Positions 12,992 to 26,318 are shown, numbered from the stretch's first letter. The stretch is 64,000 bases of DNA from Luscinia megarhynchos (GCA_034336665.1 JAPFBE010000002.1:38357406-38421405); one strand, 5' to 3'. Numbers and translations are program-made. The notes: generated from the sequence alone by a model not told the origin.

Positions 12992-13253
12992 AGTCCTAGA
13001 AGTTCAGCCTTAGTCTTTTTTTTAGCTGCCTGTTACTAGCAATCTCATTTATTGACCACATCATAGGTTGCATTACATTGTTGCCTTTTACTTCTCATAA
13101 CAATATTTTCAAATGGGTACCCTAGTTAATTTAAAATTGGGGTACTTGCAACATTTGCCTTTTACACATTTTACATTGTACAAGAAAATATCTGTATTTT
13201 TCATTCATTGAGCATTTTTCTTTGTACTATATACTTTTTCTGGTTTAAGAAAT

Positions 13254-13264
13254 GGGGGGGGGGG
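13254..13264. repeat. Poly-G tract (11)
   Basis: Eleven G in a row on the plus strand in otherwise A+T-rich sequence, followed 15 bases later by an A9 run. Confidence 0.85.
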
Positions 13265-14942
13265 TGTTTCCTTGACAAAAAAAAAGCAAGGCAGTAGTAG
13301 TATACCTAATGATGTTTAGAATTGTGTTCAAGGGTATTTTCAATCTGATCTAGAGTTCATGTGAATAATTCAGGCTTGGGATGCTGCAGTTAAATTCATG
13401 TTGAGACTTATGGGAGAGCATGACTGGTTTTAATATGTTATACCAAAGCTTGTAAAACTCGTTCTTGACTGTCACAGTCAGTGATACTTGCATGTAAAAT
13501 TAAACTGAGAAGGTTTATTGCATCCACACATTTCTATTTCTTTAGAAGGACTTACATTTATGTCCCTATTTCATCATAGATAATGATTATGGGTAGGTCT
13601 GGTCCCACAGTGTTGTGTATAGGATCTGTAACCTTACTGCAATAGAGCAAGAAGAAACAGGGATGCTGCACCAAGCAGAAGAAATTCTGTGGGTCTGTCA
13701 CTCTGCTTCTGAGTGGCACTTACAGCTTGTGAAAGTGGGTGACCAGACTCCTGGGATCTTGCCTTTCCCTGCCTGCCTTCGTGACAGGCTCTCTTTTACA
13801 AGGGGACACAATGCTCCTTTTGTTGTTCCATAAAAACAGCACCCTATGTTTCTTTTGGATTGGCCTGTCTACTTTGATTAGTTTTCAAAGTGATTGTATC
13901 TATGGGTTAGAATCCTTAAATTTAATATCACAATCCCTCAACTTCTGTATTTGTAACATTGCTTTTGTAGGTTAGGAACAGCAGCTGAAAAAATGCAAAG
14001 TTTAAATAAAGCATGAGGTGCTTTTGACCTTTTCTTCATGAATGTTTCCTAAGCTTGAAAGAGCATGTGTGGACTCCACAGGATTCCTGTACACATATTT
14101 TGTACCATTACAAAAAAGTAACTAGTCCTGTAGATTTATTAGTTTGTAAAAATATGCAGTGGCATTGTTGATCTTTTTAAAGGATGTATTTGTTATAATA
14201 TTTTTAAGAGAAGCTTAGAAGAAAAAAGATCACTTGGATTAGAATTGTATTTCTTGTAGCTAAAGGAGCCATATACCTTCTTTTTTCTAGGCATGAGTGA
14301 TGCATGCTGCTTCTCAGGGCTGCTGAGTGATGGGGTGTTTCCTCTCTAATAGTTTGAGGATTTTAATAACATTTTATAGAGAAGCTGTTGAAATATGTGA
14401 ATATGAACTCTTTAAAAGTCTCAACAACTTTGCTGTTCTACTTTTGAAGACTTTAGCAAAGACTACTGCTTGCATACTGTTCATGGGATTCAGTGATACT
14501 GTCTTGCACTTGGCTTGTGTTATTTGAAATGTCTGAGTCCTTCTATCAGCAAGGAATTCTTCATTTTGCTGTGATTCATCCAAACATGCTCAGTGATAGT
14601 GAAGTGGTTTTGATGGTAAGATGTGATGGCTGGGGGCATTGTTTGAAAACACAGGGTTGCTGCTGGTTCTGTCAGTGTTTTATTGGAAAATTTTCTGTGC
14701 AGGGAAGATGCAAGGCATCTAAAGCTTTCACACACTGTAGTAACAGCAGTTAGTTTTCAATATTAAAGTGAGATTTTTGCAAAAAGTTTGGGTTTATGTT
14801 AAAGTGTATATATCTGATGGCCTTTAATATTTAATCCTTTGTTCATGTAGAAACTATTCCTGTGGTGCTTGCAGCACCTGCATAGTCAGGGGGGTGGGGA
14901 GAACTATGTTACCTGCATCTTTGTCCTCTGCCTTTTCTACTC

Positions 14943-14962
14943 TTTTTTTTTTTTTTTTTTCC
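14943..14962. repeat. Poly-T tract (20)
   Basis: Twenty T on the plus strand, followed by a wider pyrimidine-rich zone to about 15060. No retroelement body is seen beside it. Confidence 0.9.
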
Positions 14963-17945
14963 ACTTTCTAGTCTAGCCTTTTTCTGCCTTTTTGCCTGTG
15001 ATATTTCTTCCCTTCCTTTAATGTGTAACACTTCTTCCACTGGTTGCTTGCCAGCTGCTATTTACTTTTGAGGAAGCAGCATCTCTGAATCTAGTTTGTG
15101 TTCCCATTCTAACATGAATGTCATAGCAGTAAGAAGCCAAAGCTTGCTTGTATTGGCCTTATAAGTGGTCCCTTCAGGGTCAGGAACATGAAAATATTTT
15201 GGCTTCTTTGGTTTTAGGCTGCAGAATAGGGCACACTGTAAAAACTTGTTCAGATTTGGGTTGTATATGATTTCTTGCCTACAAAACTCCTTGCCACAAT
15301 CCCTTTGCTGAGGACTTACAGATCTTCTCACCTTGCCTTCTCCTCTTCCCTTCTCCTTTCCTGGCGGGACTTGGATACAGCAAAAGGTACTCACATGGGA
15401 AGTGATGTTGCCAGAAACCCAGGAGGGGCTTCCTTCCTAAAAAACAGACAAGCTGTGGATTAAGAGAGTGGGGATAAATTCTAAAACAACTATCCAGCTT
15501 TCTGTTACCCCTCATGTTAGGAATCCATTAAGCCTTTCCCCAGAAACACCAGCTGCAGTGCTGTGTTGCTCACTTTTTGGAACACAGCATGCATCAAGTC
15601 TTCCTTTGCCTGGTTGCACTTGATGTTTCCTTTGTTCTTTACAGATGGCTGGAAATGGATAATTCCAAATGTGAATGTATCATGCATATCTTATGCCTAG
15701 CACTAGCTGTGTTTTGTGCTGTCAGTGTGGGTGGTGAGCTGCTTTTTGGGTTTTGCAGGCATCCTATTCTGTTACCCCAGATAATTGTGTTGGCTAAGTG
15801 CCATCTTTTGTGGAGAATTGTGCCAGGATTTACTAATAGCAGTAAGGGCATTCCCTGTTGGGTGCTGGGGATACATCAGCTTGCACAAACTCATCTAAAG
15901 CATCAGTGAGGCTAACAGGAGGTTCATCACTGACTTGCCAAGTGCAGGATTTTCTGTGTGGCTCTAAAGAGAGATCTGACTTGACCGTTGTTCTCGGTCT
16001 TTGTACTTGTGCATGACACCTGAGCACTCTTGATATGAAAATTTCTGTAAAAGCTCTCTGGTTTCCTATGTCTCTTTTTGTCTGACTAATAAGGAGGAGG
16101 ATTTTTAAACAATTCCTCAAAAAGTATGCTTAACATAACAGCAAGTGTGAAATAAGCAACCTTCTGCTGAAAGTTCACATGCCAAACACAGCTAATCCAC
16201 CATATGTGTGACCTAAAAAGTACAGACATATGGATATTCTTCCCTCCCCCAGTTTCTCAGCCTTTTCATGGCTGCTGCAATTGTAAGTAGCCCAGTAACA
16301 CTATATGCTTGATCAATGTATGGGATCTGTGATGGTATTTTGCAGTTGGGATTACTGCATTGCATAGCATTCCTCAAAGTGAAATGAAAGGAATACCATA
16401 AGCTTTTCAGCTGTGACATGTCACCTCGGCAGTCACATGCCTTTTGAAAATACATAGGAGTGACAGTTTTTCAGTAGCCCAGGGAGGATGATGTGTAACA
16501 AAGTACTCTAGTTTTGATTCTTCCTAAAGTGGTTTGTACATTCCTGATGAGTTTCCCTAATAAGGGCCACGTCTCTTTCCTTGCCCTCTGACAGCATCTG
16601 CTGCAGCCCCTGGAGTTACCTGGCTCTGGCACGGAGAGAACAAGACTCATGGTAGAGGGAAAATAGGATTACATACTTTTAGAAAAGGATCTATTTCTTG
16701 GCCATAGCATAGGGAATATGTAGCAGTCATACCCTTGGGATTTGCTTCCTTGCCTTCAAAGACCACTTACAAAAGATTAAGCAGTGGCCAGGGCTGCAAC
16801 CCCCAAAGTCATTTTAGTCTTGATCCTGAACAGACACCACATAAGTGGCAGAATTTTTACTCCCTTTCAGGTGGGCTGGTACTCATCACGGGTCCAGTTT
16901 AGTGACACATAACTCACGTCACTTATTGTGTTTCTGTATGCTGTGGTTTGTCACCCATTTAAGTCAAGATCAGAAAAACAAGTGTAGTACATCCCACTTA
17001 GTAGCCCAAGTGTAAGCACGTGCTTCACAACTCTGTTGTAGACAGAATACAGTTTGGCCAAACTGAATATAATCAGTTCATTTGCATGCAGAGCTAAAAT
17101 TACTGAAGAGTAGCTTCCAGATAAGGCTTCATTTAGGGAATGGTGGCAACTGCATAATTAGCTATAGGTATGGCTTTAATTGCAGTCTGTAGCCAATAAA
17201 GAATATATTTGGTCTATAGAAAGAAGCAAAGGAATAGAATATGTGCACGAGGCAGTTTAATGTTTAAAGTACTGTTTGCAAATACAAGCTATTAAAAAAG
17301 TGAATCATGCTGGAAAATGGTCCCAAGCCATAAAATATTAATTGATCGTTAAGTCCTTGTAAGAGGCACTGATATATACTTTGTATCTAAATGTGTCTGT
17401 CCCCTTTTAACTTCCATCTGCTTTGTGTACACCAGTGAGGGGGAAATAGCCACATTTCTTAGGGATCAGAATGTAACAATGTTTGCATTTTAGAAAGGAT
17501 AGGATATCTATAGACTGAGCAATATTTCGCCAATGAGAGAATTTTGTTCTAATGGAATGATGTTCATATTACTGTTTTTCTAATCAAGAAACAAGAGAAC
17601 CATGTCTCTTGTGGGAAAGTGTCATGTGGGGAAAATGGTACCACTAATTTTATATCAAAGGTCTAGCTAATCTTTTAGTATAAGACACTATACATACAAT
17701 ATAGATATGTAATTTAAGAGAGGACTTGAATCTTTGTCCACCTTGGGGCTGAGTCTGGAGAAATTTTTATCTGGCAGACAGAGCTGGAGTGATGGTGATT
17801 GCAAGGTCTGGGTTGTCTCTTCAAGAGACAGCAGAATACAGGATAACACATGTGCCTGCACAGGGCAAGTGTCAACTGACAGAGAGTACCTGAAGGATGT
17901 AGCAGATAGAGGGCTTTATTATTTGGCAATGTAATGATGATTCTT

Positions 17946-18890
17946 CACAGAATCCTAGATGATTCAGGTTAAAAGGGACCTTAAAGATCACCTAGCTCCA
18001 ACTTCCTGACATGGACAGGGACACTTTTCACTCAACCAGTTTGCTCAGAACTCCATTCATGCTGGCCTCAAACACTTCCAGAGATGGAACATCCACAGCT
18101 TCTCAGAGCAACCTGTTCCTGTGTTTTGCCACCCTTACAGTGCAGGATTTCATCCTAAAATCTAATCTAAAGCTGCACGTTCAGGTTGAAGCCATTACCC
18201 CTTATCCTATCATTGTATGCCCTTGTCAAAGGTTGCTCCTCTGCTTTCCTTCACTTTAGGTGTTGGAAGGCTGCTATAAAGTCTTCCTGCAGCCTTTTCT
18301 TTTCAGGCTTGACAGTCCCAATTCTCTCAGCACAACTATCAGCCCTCTGATAATCTTCTTGGCCCTCTTCTGGATTTGCTCCAACAGGACCAAGTCCTTA
18401 TGTTGTGAGCCTCAGAGCAGGATGAAGTCCTCCAGGTCTCACTGGAGCAGAGCAGAGGGGCAGAAACACCTCGCTTTACTTGCTGGCCATGATTCTTTTG
18501 CTGCAGCCCAGGATACACTTGGCTTTCTGGACTGTGAGAACACATTGCCAGGTCATGCTGAGCTTCTCATCAACACCAACCCCTTCTCCCCAAGGCTGCT
18601 CTTAATCTATTCTCTACCCAGGCTGTATTTGTGTTTGGGATTGCCCAGACCCATGTGTGGCCTTGTTGAACTCCGTGGTGTTCATGGAGGCTCGCCTCCC
18701 CAAGTCTCTCTGGATGGCATCCCTTCCCTCCAGTGTGCCAACTGCACCACACAACTTGGTGCATGAGCAGACTTGCTGAGGGAGCACTCAGTACCACTGT
18801 CCATGCTGCCAGCAGAGAGGTTGAACAGTGATGGTCCCAATATCAACCCCTGAGAAATACTTCCTCTTGCTGGTCTCCACTTGGACTACT
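17946..18890 (-). repeat. CR1 LINE, 3' half, about 0.95 kb
   Basis: A CR1 copy in reverse orientation. The 3' end is at 17946, with an ACAGAATCCTAGATGATTC-like terminus followed by GGGACCTTAAAGATCACCTAG. Moving rightward come the AACACTTCCAGAGATGG and AACCTGTTCCTGTGTTTTGCC blocks of the 3' UTR and ORF2 end. Next is the pyrimidine-rich ORF2 segment around 18260-18560, and then ORF2 blocks around 18640-18870, including GATGGCATCCCTTCCCTCCA and CAACCCCTGAG. Similarity stops near 18890, next to an A11 run. The 168-codon plus-strand frame at 18260-18766 is antisense to the element and is not a gene. Indels break the sense ORF2 frame, so the element is inactive. Confidence 0.92.
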
Positions 18891-21280
18891 TCACATGGAA
18901 AAAAAAAAATCTTCTAACTGAAAATGCCACTATATATCCTGTTGTTTAAGCATCCAGAGAGGACAAGCTAGGTAGAAGAAAAGGAAGGAGTGAATTAGCC
19001 AATGCACATGACTGTAGGTCTGTGATATGCAATACATGCATATGTGAGGAAAAACAGCAGAGTACACACTGAAGTCGGCTAGATTTTCCTTTTGCTTATT
19101 GTTTTGTGTGTATACTTGACAACTGTCTTCTGGGAAAATTTGAGTTTGATAACAAACAGTCTGCTGTGAAAACATGCACAAAAGAGGATGATATCTGCAT
19201 TACTTAAATATTTAACATTTTACAGCAGCACTAAAATACTACCCAACAGTATGATATATACTGTGTTCCTGTACATTTTCCAAAACTGAAATCTGATGGC
19301 CATATGTTGAAATAAAGAAACATGGCATTCCCTGGAAGGTAATATCTTTTTACTTCTAACAACAGATGTATGTAGTGCTCTCTGCCAGAGAGAGGAAAAC
19401 ATCACAATTAGGAAAGGGGTTGGAACTGGGGCTCATTTGCCTGCTCAGAGAACTAGATTTCTCTCTAAACTTTGATTTCAAGCATTTCTGAATACAGACT
19501 AATATTTTCTGATGCATTTTACTTCTAGTGGGACTTTTTGGTGGTGTTGATCCTTCCATTGAAAAGAGAATCTTGACAAACTGTTTTAATGTAAATAATT
19601 GACCTAGAGATTTTGAAAATCCAAAATCCAAAACTGATACCTTTATTTTCTAAAACGCAGTACTCACTATTTCAAAATAGTCTCTTGGGCTTGGAGGAAG
19701 GAGAGGAGAAATATATACTTTTATCTTCTAAATTTAAAAAGTTTTAAATATTTGTTTTTGCCAATTTCAGATTTGTTCAGTTTCTCTGTCCCAGAATGCC
19801 TTGATGATTGTTTGTACCATAATAGAAAAGGGAATATCTGTAAGGACTGTTTTTCTCCTTCTTTAAGCAGGGCATGCCTATGTATTATATTTAACATGCT
19901 GCATGGTATGCACCTGCCAGTGTCAAAAATGGTGACACCAACACTTTTTCTCTTTTTTTTCCTTTGAACCAAGTTTTCCCATGGTACTCCTCTCTAGGTC
20001 TCAGTAGTCTCCCTGGGATAAATCAGCTACTGTCTATGTTCTCAACTAGTTCCACCCATGCATTATGAATTAATACTTGTAAAACACATGGATTCCTTTA
20101 TTTCTTTGGCTTGTTTATACTGATAGTTGTAGGCAGTCCCTTTCATCACTACTTGCATATCAGTCCCCATCCAGTCTTCTGCAATCATAGGAAAATCTAC
20201 ACTGCTGTGAAGTCCACGTTATCTATTCCATGTGGGCAATACATAAAGCATCCATTTTGTCACAAGTTTAATCTACAGTAAAGGTGAAACCCAACAGTTT
20301 CTACTCTTTCTCTCCCCACAGCAGTCATTGCCCAGAGACTGTGTGAGGAATTGAGTGCATTATTCACACCCAGTCCTTGTGCTATACAAGACTTGGTTAT
20401 AGTAAAGCTGCTTGATTTGGACCCCATGCACACTTTGTGTTCGTGCACTGTGTTATGTGGAACATGTTTAGAGCTCCTGTTCAGTCCTGGAAAAAACAGG
20501 GAAGGGTCCTGAGGAAGTTTACTGCATGCAAAAATTGAAGGTGAGATGTTTGAGGACTTGGTTATTGTCCAGTACTTCGTGCTGGAAGGACTGGTAGGAT
20601 TTCCTTCCTCTGGAATATGAAAACAGCCTGCAACTTCCTTCCGCAGTCAAGTAGGGATGGTTGTTAAATGTTTCTAACTGGTCCAGTAGCTGGAAGGACT
20701 GATGTCAGGGGGTCAGAAATCTGGTGGAAGGCAACTGGGAAACTGGAAGGCTGGACACAGAGAATTGGATCCTTTCTCCATGGACTTTCTGCTGTGTGAG
20801 AATTACTGGTGCTCTGGTATTCTTACTGAGAGCAGATTTTTAGAACACAATGACTGAAACCGTGATGTGTTTAGTGTCACACAGAGAAAGAAGGATGATT
20901 TCTGCCATGAAATGGTGACAATTACAGGCAAAAAAACTCAACACAGATCAGCTTTGCAAATTTTAATGCACCTACTCATAATTTAACTATTACTTAACTA
21001 AATTCTTCACCTTGGTAAAAGTGATATCTCTTCAGGGATAAAAAGTTGAAATAACATTTTGAAATTTCCTCCTAGTTTGGACCCAGTTAAATAAAGCATC
21101 ATGTCTTGATTTTTACCCTTTATATCTCTTCTAAGCTGAAGTTTGGGGTTTAGGGTTTTTTGTTTGATTTTGACTGTTACTTGGAGACAGGTACCCTAAA
21201 CTTGTGAAATTTTTCATACTTTTTTTTGCTTAAAAAGCACACAAGAAAAAAAATTCAGAAAAATTCTTTATGTGAAGAAA

Positions 21281-21300
21281 TTATATAATTAATTATATAA
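21281..21300. repeat. Perfect 20-base AT palindrome
   Basis: The sequence equals its own reverse complement: TTATATAATT followed by AATTATATAA. It continues into further ATTATATAATATATAA-type sequence to about 21318. Such tracts can form cruciforms and are unstable. No function is evident. Confidence 0.9.
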
Positions 21301-22509
21301 ATTATATAATATATAAATCTATAAAGAGCTAGTTTCCAAGCTAGCTAATTGCATTCTATCTCTGTAACTTTGCTTTGAGACCCCAGCTAGATACAATGCA
21401 CGCTTTTTGCTAATCAGAGAGAGAGAGATTCTAGTGAAGGACTAGAAATTACCCAGGTAGTTTGTGTAGTGGCATCACAGCTGCTATCTAAAATAGTGCC
21501 TCAACATGTTTAATTGATGCATCTGTTACCTCTCAGACAAGTAACATTAGCTGTAGGTCAGGTAAGTTTATCTACCTTGATGAAATTCTTATTCTCTGCT
21601 GAAGGGGAATGCTTTTCTGCTCTCTGTGTTTAGGCTCTTGTTCTGAAACGTGAAGGTGCACGGGAGTCCCTGGTGCAAATTAATCTTCTGTGGTCTTCTT
21701 TCAAGTGAAACTAACTCCCATGCTTGTCTCTTCTGTGCAGCTGTCAAGCCATTTGGAGACTTATTGATCCTTGCCACAATAGAACACTGACACTTGAGCA
21801 ACAACAAACTGCTTTTAAATATTTTCTGATGTATTGCTGGCATTAATGCTATTCAGGTTAGCACTTGGGCCAGATATGTTGCTCTGTTTCACTTGCTGTT
21901 GCTCTGTTCTTTGTTTGTCTTCAAATATGGATATGCTTACAATCTAATTTACACAGCGACCTAGAAACTGAGATCCATTTTTCAAAGTAGGCTGTTGTTT
22001 TCTACCATTGTTTTTACAAACAGAGAAGCAAATAAGCTGTAGCACTGCAGTTTGTTCCAGTGTTGAAAAAGGAGAGGAAGAATCACTGGAATCTGTGTTA
22101 TACATGAAGCCAAGACTGCTAAAATGTATGGGTTTCTGAAATCCTCTAACATGACTGGGCACATGGAGGCAGGGCAAGTATGGGTGTATGTGTTGTGTTT
22201 TGGAGGATATAGGTAATGGAAGCCATATGGCTGCACTGATCTTCTGACAGAAATAAATTGAAAGAAAGATTTGTAACAACTGAGACCTATGACCAACTTG
22301 TGGCAATGTAGAGAAGCAGAGCATTGCAGAGCTTGTTTCACACTCCCTGTTCAGAGATGATTGTGTTGAATTTCACTGAAAGATACATGAAAGATTCTGG
22401 AAGGTTTTGTGGTAAAGGGTAGGACTTGTACGGTAATAGCAGAATGCATATGACAGCAGGAACAGGGGGACAGTTGTCATACTTGATTGTTGGTGTCAAT
22501 CCTTTCCAG

Positions 22510-22627
22510 AAAAAGAAGCTGCGTAATATGTCAAAGTACCGGGGAAAAAAGAGAATAAAAATGCAGTGCGTAGAAATAGGACACAACTTGAAAACACTCC
22601 AGCTGGAGACAGATGAACTTTATTCTG
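22510..22627 (+). other. Possible cryptic exon (unproven)
   Basis: This 118-base interval is preceded by a pyrimidine-containing acceptor ending TTTCCAG and followed by a strong donor, CTG then GTATGT. It is fully open in the frame starting at 22510 and would encode about 39 lysine-rich, hydrophilic residues, ending in phase 1. It has three CpGs, which is more than its surroundings. The open frame continues across both putative splice sites (22426-22668), so openness alone is weak evidence. The peptide resembles no family I know. No neighbouring exon was identified. Confidence 0.15.
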
Positions 22628-24469
22628 GTATGTCCAATATACTGAAGATTTTATGGAGAACCCTGTAGGTTCTCTGGAATTTCAGTCCAAAATTTCTGGT
22701 TTGGGTGCGATTGTTTATTCAAGGGCATTTGGGGGCATCTTGGGGTCACAGACAAGTAGCTAGGTGTAGATAATGCTTTACTCTCAGAAACTTGTGACAG
22801 ACTTTAAACTTCTTTTAGAAAAGAACATATTGATAAAATCCTATTTGAAAAGCCATTTGCAAGAAGTGTATCTCAGGGTAGCAGTCACAAATATCAGGTG
22901 TTTGGTGCAGCTATTTTTGCATGGCATGTGGTAAATGACTGAGTAATACTTTTAATAACTAATCTACTGTCCCTCCAGATGTACAAGAAATGTGTCTTTT
23001 GTTTTATGCCCAGAGCTGGGAACAGTCTGAGATGCCATTTGGCAAAGAGGAGATAGGTGAGAGTCTCAGCATCTCCTCCAAAGACTACTCAGAAATGCTG
23101 TCTGCTGTCTGCCTCTCCACAGCTGGTAGCCCCTATAAATAGCATTGGTTTGACAACAGCTTTTTTCATGGGAAATGGTTGTGGAGGGAAGAGGTAAGGA
23201 AGGGAAAGAGGGTGCAAGCTCTGCTGTGTGACAGCTGAGCACAGGTTAGAGGGTTTATTGAAGATTTTTCCTGAGGCCAAGGTGAGACATACGTAACAGA
23301 GGGAAGAGGACCAGGCATTTTAAAAGGGAACAGAAGGTGATGGAGACAAAGAGTTTTTGAAGGGTTCTGAAGATGGATGTTCTGGAAAAAAAAAAGTAGT
23401 ATGTTTTATCCCTCCTATTTTTTTTGTTTTACATTTGTGTGTCTTTGTCAACATATGGCAAAAAGAGGAACAACATGGATATATTGTTCCTGGGCAGTTA
23501 CAAAGCAGATTGCTTAATCTTCTAATGAAGTGTAATGTAGGTTTGTTATTTCCCTTTCCATTATGCTGAGAAACTTGGAAAAGTAAAAATCCTAGGGAAT
23601 TTCTTGTGTCAAAGGAAAATGTCAGGTGTGTATTTTTCAGTCTATGGCAGTTGAGTGTGTATCCTGTACTGGTGTGACAGACTGTCAGAGAAGGAGTACT
23701 TTGTTAAGTACTAGTTAATTTATTGTGACATTCATCTCTTTGCAGTGATTAGGTTTTTGACAGATGTTTTTCCCCTTTTCAATTAAAACCTGTGCAAGGG
23801 AAAACCTCCTCCAGGCAGGTTATTTATTTGAGCCACCTTAGACCCAGTTTTCACCTATGGATGCAAGAGTACAAGAGTACACTGAAACTGAGCTCTGCCT
23901 CTGAGTCAAGGAGGCAAATATCCTTCTCTCTAAAGCTGAGGCAACCCTTCTCTGCTGCCTGCCTGGATCTCTGCTGCTGCTTCCTTTACCCAAGACTCTG
24001 ACCCTGACACCACTTTCCTGAGCAGTATTGCCCAAAAAATGGTGCAGTGTTCCTATGATGTTGCCTGATGGACTATTCTATTCCTGCTTCAAAACTAAAG
24101 CTTCTTTGATATTACCTTAATCAACTTCAAAAATAAAGGGTTGGTCAAGTGTGTTTTCTGCAAATATATTTCCATATAATTCTATGATTTAAAGATAGAA
24201 ATAAAAAAATTTTCAATAGCCTTTTTGTGGAATATTCACATCTAAAATCTCTATCAATGCCTGATCATTTAATTGATTGATTATTTTTTGGAGCAAATTA
24301 AGTAATCTATTTCAGTCTTGCACCAAATACCCAGGAGCACTGGGGTTTATGGAAGCTCATAAATCTTTTTTCTCTTGGAAAACAAAGTTGTTCAAGCTAA
24401 CAAACTTTTGGGTTGAAATATATGTGTTCAGAAAAAATGGTAGAGAGATCAGAAAGATTTGAATGTGCT

Positions 24470-26318
24470 GAAAGACAACTTGGTAGAGAAGGAGACTGGC
24501 CTGGCTGAGCAGGGAGCTTTCGAAGGAATTAAAGGAAAAAAGCAGAGTGTACCATCTTTGGAAAAAGGGGCAGGCAACTCAGGAAGTGTACAAAGATTTT
24601 GTTAGATCATGTAGAAAGAAAATTAGATGATTGTTATTAGAACTTAATCTGGCCACAACTAAAAAATACAATTTTTAAAAAAGAGTTTATAAATATATTA
24701 ACAACAAAAGGAGGGCCAAAGAAAAACCCCACTCTTCATTGGACATGGAGCAGGGGAATAAAGTCACCAATCATGGGGAGAAGGCTGAGGTACTTATCAC
24801 CTTCTGTTTAGATGCTCACAAGTCCCTGGGAGCAGATGGGTTCCACCCCAGGTGCTGAGGGAGCTGGTGGAAGGACTCCCCAGGCTGCTCTGCCATTTGC
24901 CATCAGTCCTGGCCCACTGGAGATGTCCCAGATGACTGGGGGTGGCCAGTGGGACACCCATCCATAAGAAGGGCCACAGGAGGATCCAGGGCACCACGGG
25001 GCTGTCAGCCTGGCCTTGGTGCCCAGCAGAGTTATGGAGCAGATCCCCTTGGGTGTGATCACACAGCATGTGCAGGACAGCCCAGGGATGAGATCCAGCC
25101 AGCACAGGCTCAGGAAGGACAGCTCCTGCCTGACCAGCATGGTCTCCTTTTAGGTGACCCTCCTGCTGGGTGAGGGACAGGCTGTGCATGTGTCTGCCTG
25201 GACTCCAGCAAAGCCTTGGGCACCACCTCCCACAGCACTCCTGGAAAAGCTGGAGACCCCCAGCTTGGACAGGGGGACCTTTGCTGGGTTAGGAAGTGGC
25301 TGGATGGCCAGTGGTGGGGGATAATTCTTCCCAGGAGCCAGTCACTGGTGGTGTCCCCCAGGGACCGGTGTTGGATGCAGTCCTGCTGTACTGATGATAC
25401 AGATGCAGGGATCCAGTGCACCCTCAGCAAATTTGCTGACCCCATGATGGGTGTGAGTGTCAATCTGCTGGAAGGTAGGAAGGCTCTGTGGGAATCTGGA
25501 CAGGCTGGATTGATGGGACAAGACCTGTCCCATGAACATATGAGGTTCAACAAGACCAAGTCTTGGACCCTGCACTTTGACCATAACAGCCCCATGGAGT
25601 GCTAGAGGCTGGGGACAGAGCATGGAAAGTTGCTCAGCAGAAAAGGACCTGTGGATGCTGGTTGAACAGTGGCTGAACATGAGCCAGAGTGTGCCCTGGT
25701 GGCCAAGAAGGCCAATGGCATCAGAATGGCATCCATGGCCTGTATCAGCAATAGTGTGGCCAGCAGGACCAGGGAAAGGATTGTCCCACTTCCTTGGCAC
25801 AGGTGAGGCCACACCTCAAGTCCTGGGCATAGTTCTGGGCCCCTCAGGTCAGGAATGACATTGAGAGTGCTGGAGTGAGCACAGAGAAGGGCAACAAAGC
25901 TGATGAAGCATCCAGAGGGTAAGTCTTGTGAGGAGCAGCTGACAGAGCTGGGATTGTTTAGCCTAGAGAAAAGAAAGTTTAGGGAAAACCTTATCACTTT
26001 CTACAACCACCTGAAAGGAGATTGTAGTGAGGTGAGGGTCAGCCTCTTCTCCTACATAACAAGAAGAGAGGAAATGGCCTCAAGCTGTGCCAGGGAAGGT
26101 TCAGCATGGACTTCAGGAGTTGTTTCTTCACAGAAAGGGTGATTGAACTGTGGAATGGGCTGCCCAGGGAGGTGTTGGAGTCTCCATCCCTGGAGATCTT
26201 TAAGGAAAGACTGGATGGGCCATGGTTTAGTTGACATGGTAGAGTTTGGTCAAAAGTTGGACTTGATTATCTCAGAGGTCTTTTCCAACCTAATTGTTTA
26301 GATTAATCTGTGAATGAA
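24470..26318 (+). repeat. CR1 LINE, long 5'-truncated copy (about 1.85 kb)
   Basis: This is the longest mobile-element remnant in the window. From left to right it shows ORF2 blocks upstream of the reverse transcriptase (about 24500-24790, including TTTATAAATATATTAAC), then the RT domain. A GADGFHP-like block sits near 24830. Following blocks include the QHG-type segment near 25130 and the SKFAD segment at 25423-25440. The catalytic F/Y-A-D-D motif reads FADP at 25432-25443, so the second aspartate is gone, and several deletions and frameshifts scatter the frame. The C-terminal ORF2 part and the 3' UTR run to about 26310, with GAACTGTGGAATGGGCTGCC and TTTTCCAACCTAATTG. A 14-base T run follows. 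Several frames of 90 to 161 codons on both strands lie inside it; all are remnants or antisense shadows. The left boundary is approximate. Confidence 0.92.

Larger units (their letters stand above)
12992..17945. other. Unique noncoding DNA with homopolymer runs
   Basis: No gene is recognised. Two overlapping pairs of frames of about 110 codons (15062-15394 minus, 15577-15909 plus) have no similarity I know. Landmarks are a G11 run at 13254-13264 and a T20 run at 14943-14962. The part at about 17080-17500 is A+T-rich and might be conserved noncoding sequence; this is an impression only. Confidence 0.5.
18891..24469. other. Unique noncoding DNA, A+T-rich
   Basis: No gene is supported. It holds a perfect 20-base palindrome at 21281-21300 within an AT-only cluster, a short GA run near 21418, an 8-base direct repeat near 23866-23881, and a splice-bounded open interval at 22510-22627. 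The largest minus-strand frames (21944-22324, 21982-22341) overlap each other in different frames and match nothing I know. Confidence 0.5.

Noticed and set aside
15577..15909. 110-codon plus-strand frame with hydrophobic stretches
   Set aside because: The hydrophobic residues follow from T-rich codons. No family match, no splice or promoter context, and a 70-codon frame lies opposite.
18260..18766. 168-codon plus-strand open frame, the longest in the window
   Set aside because: It lies entirely within the minus-strand CR1 copy and is antisense to ORF2. Its length comes from the G+C-rich element, not from a gene.
25110..25595. 161-codon minus-strand frame, with 156- and 131-codon neighbours
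   Set aside because: All are antisense to the plus-strand CR1 at 24470-26318 and resemble no protein.
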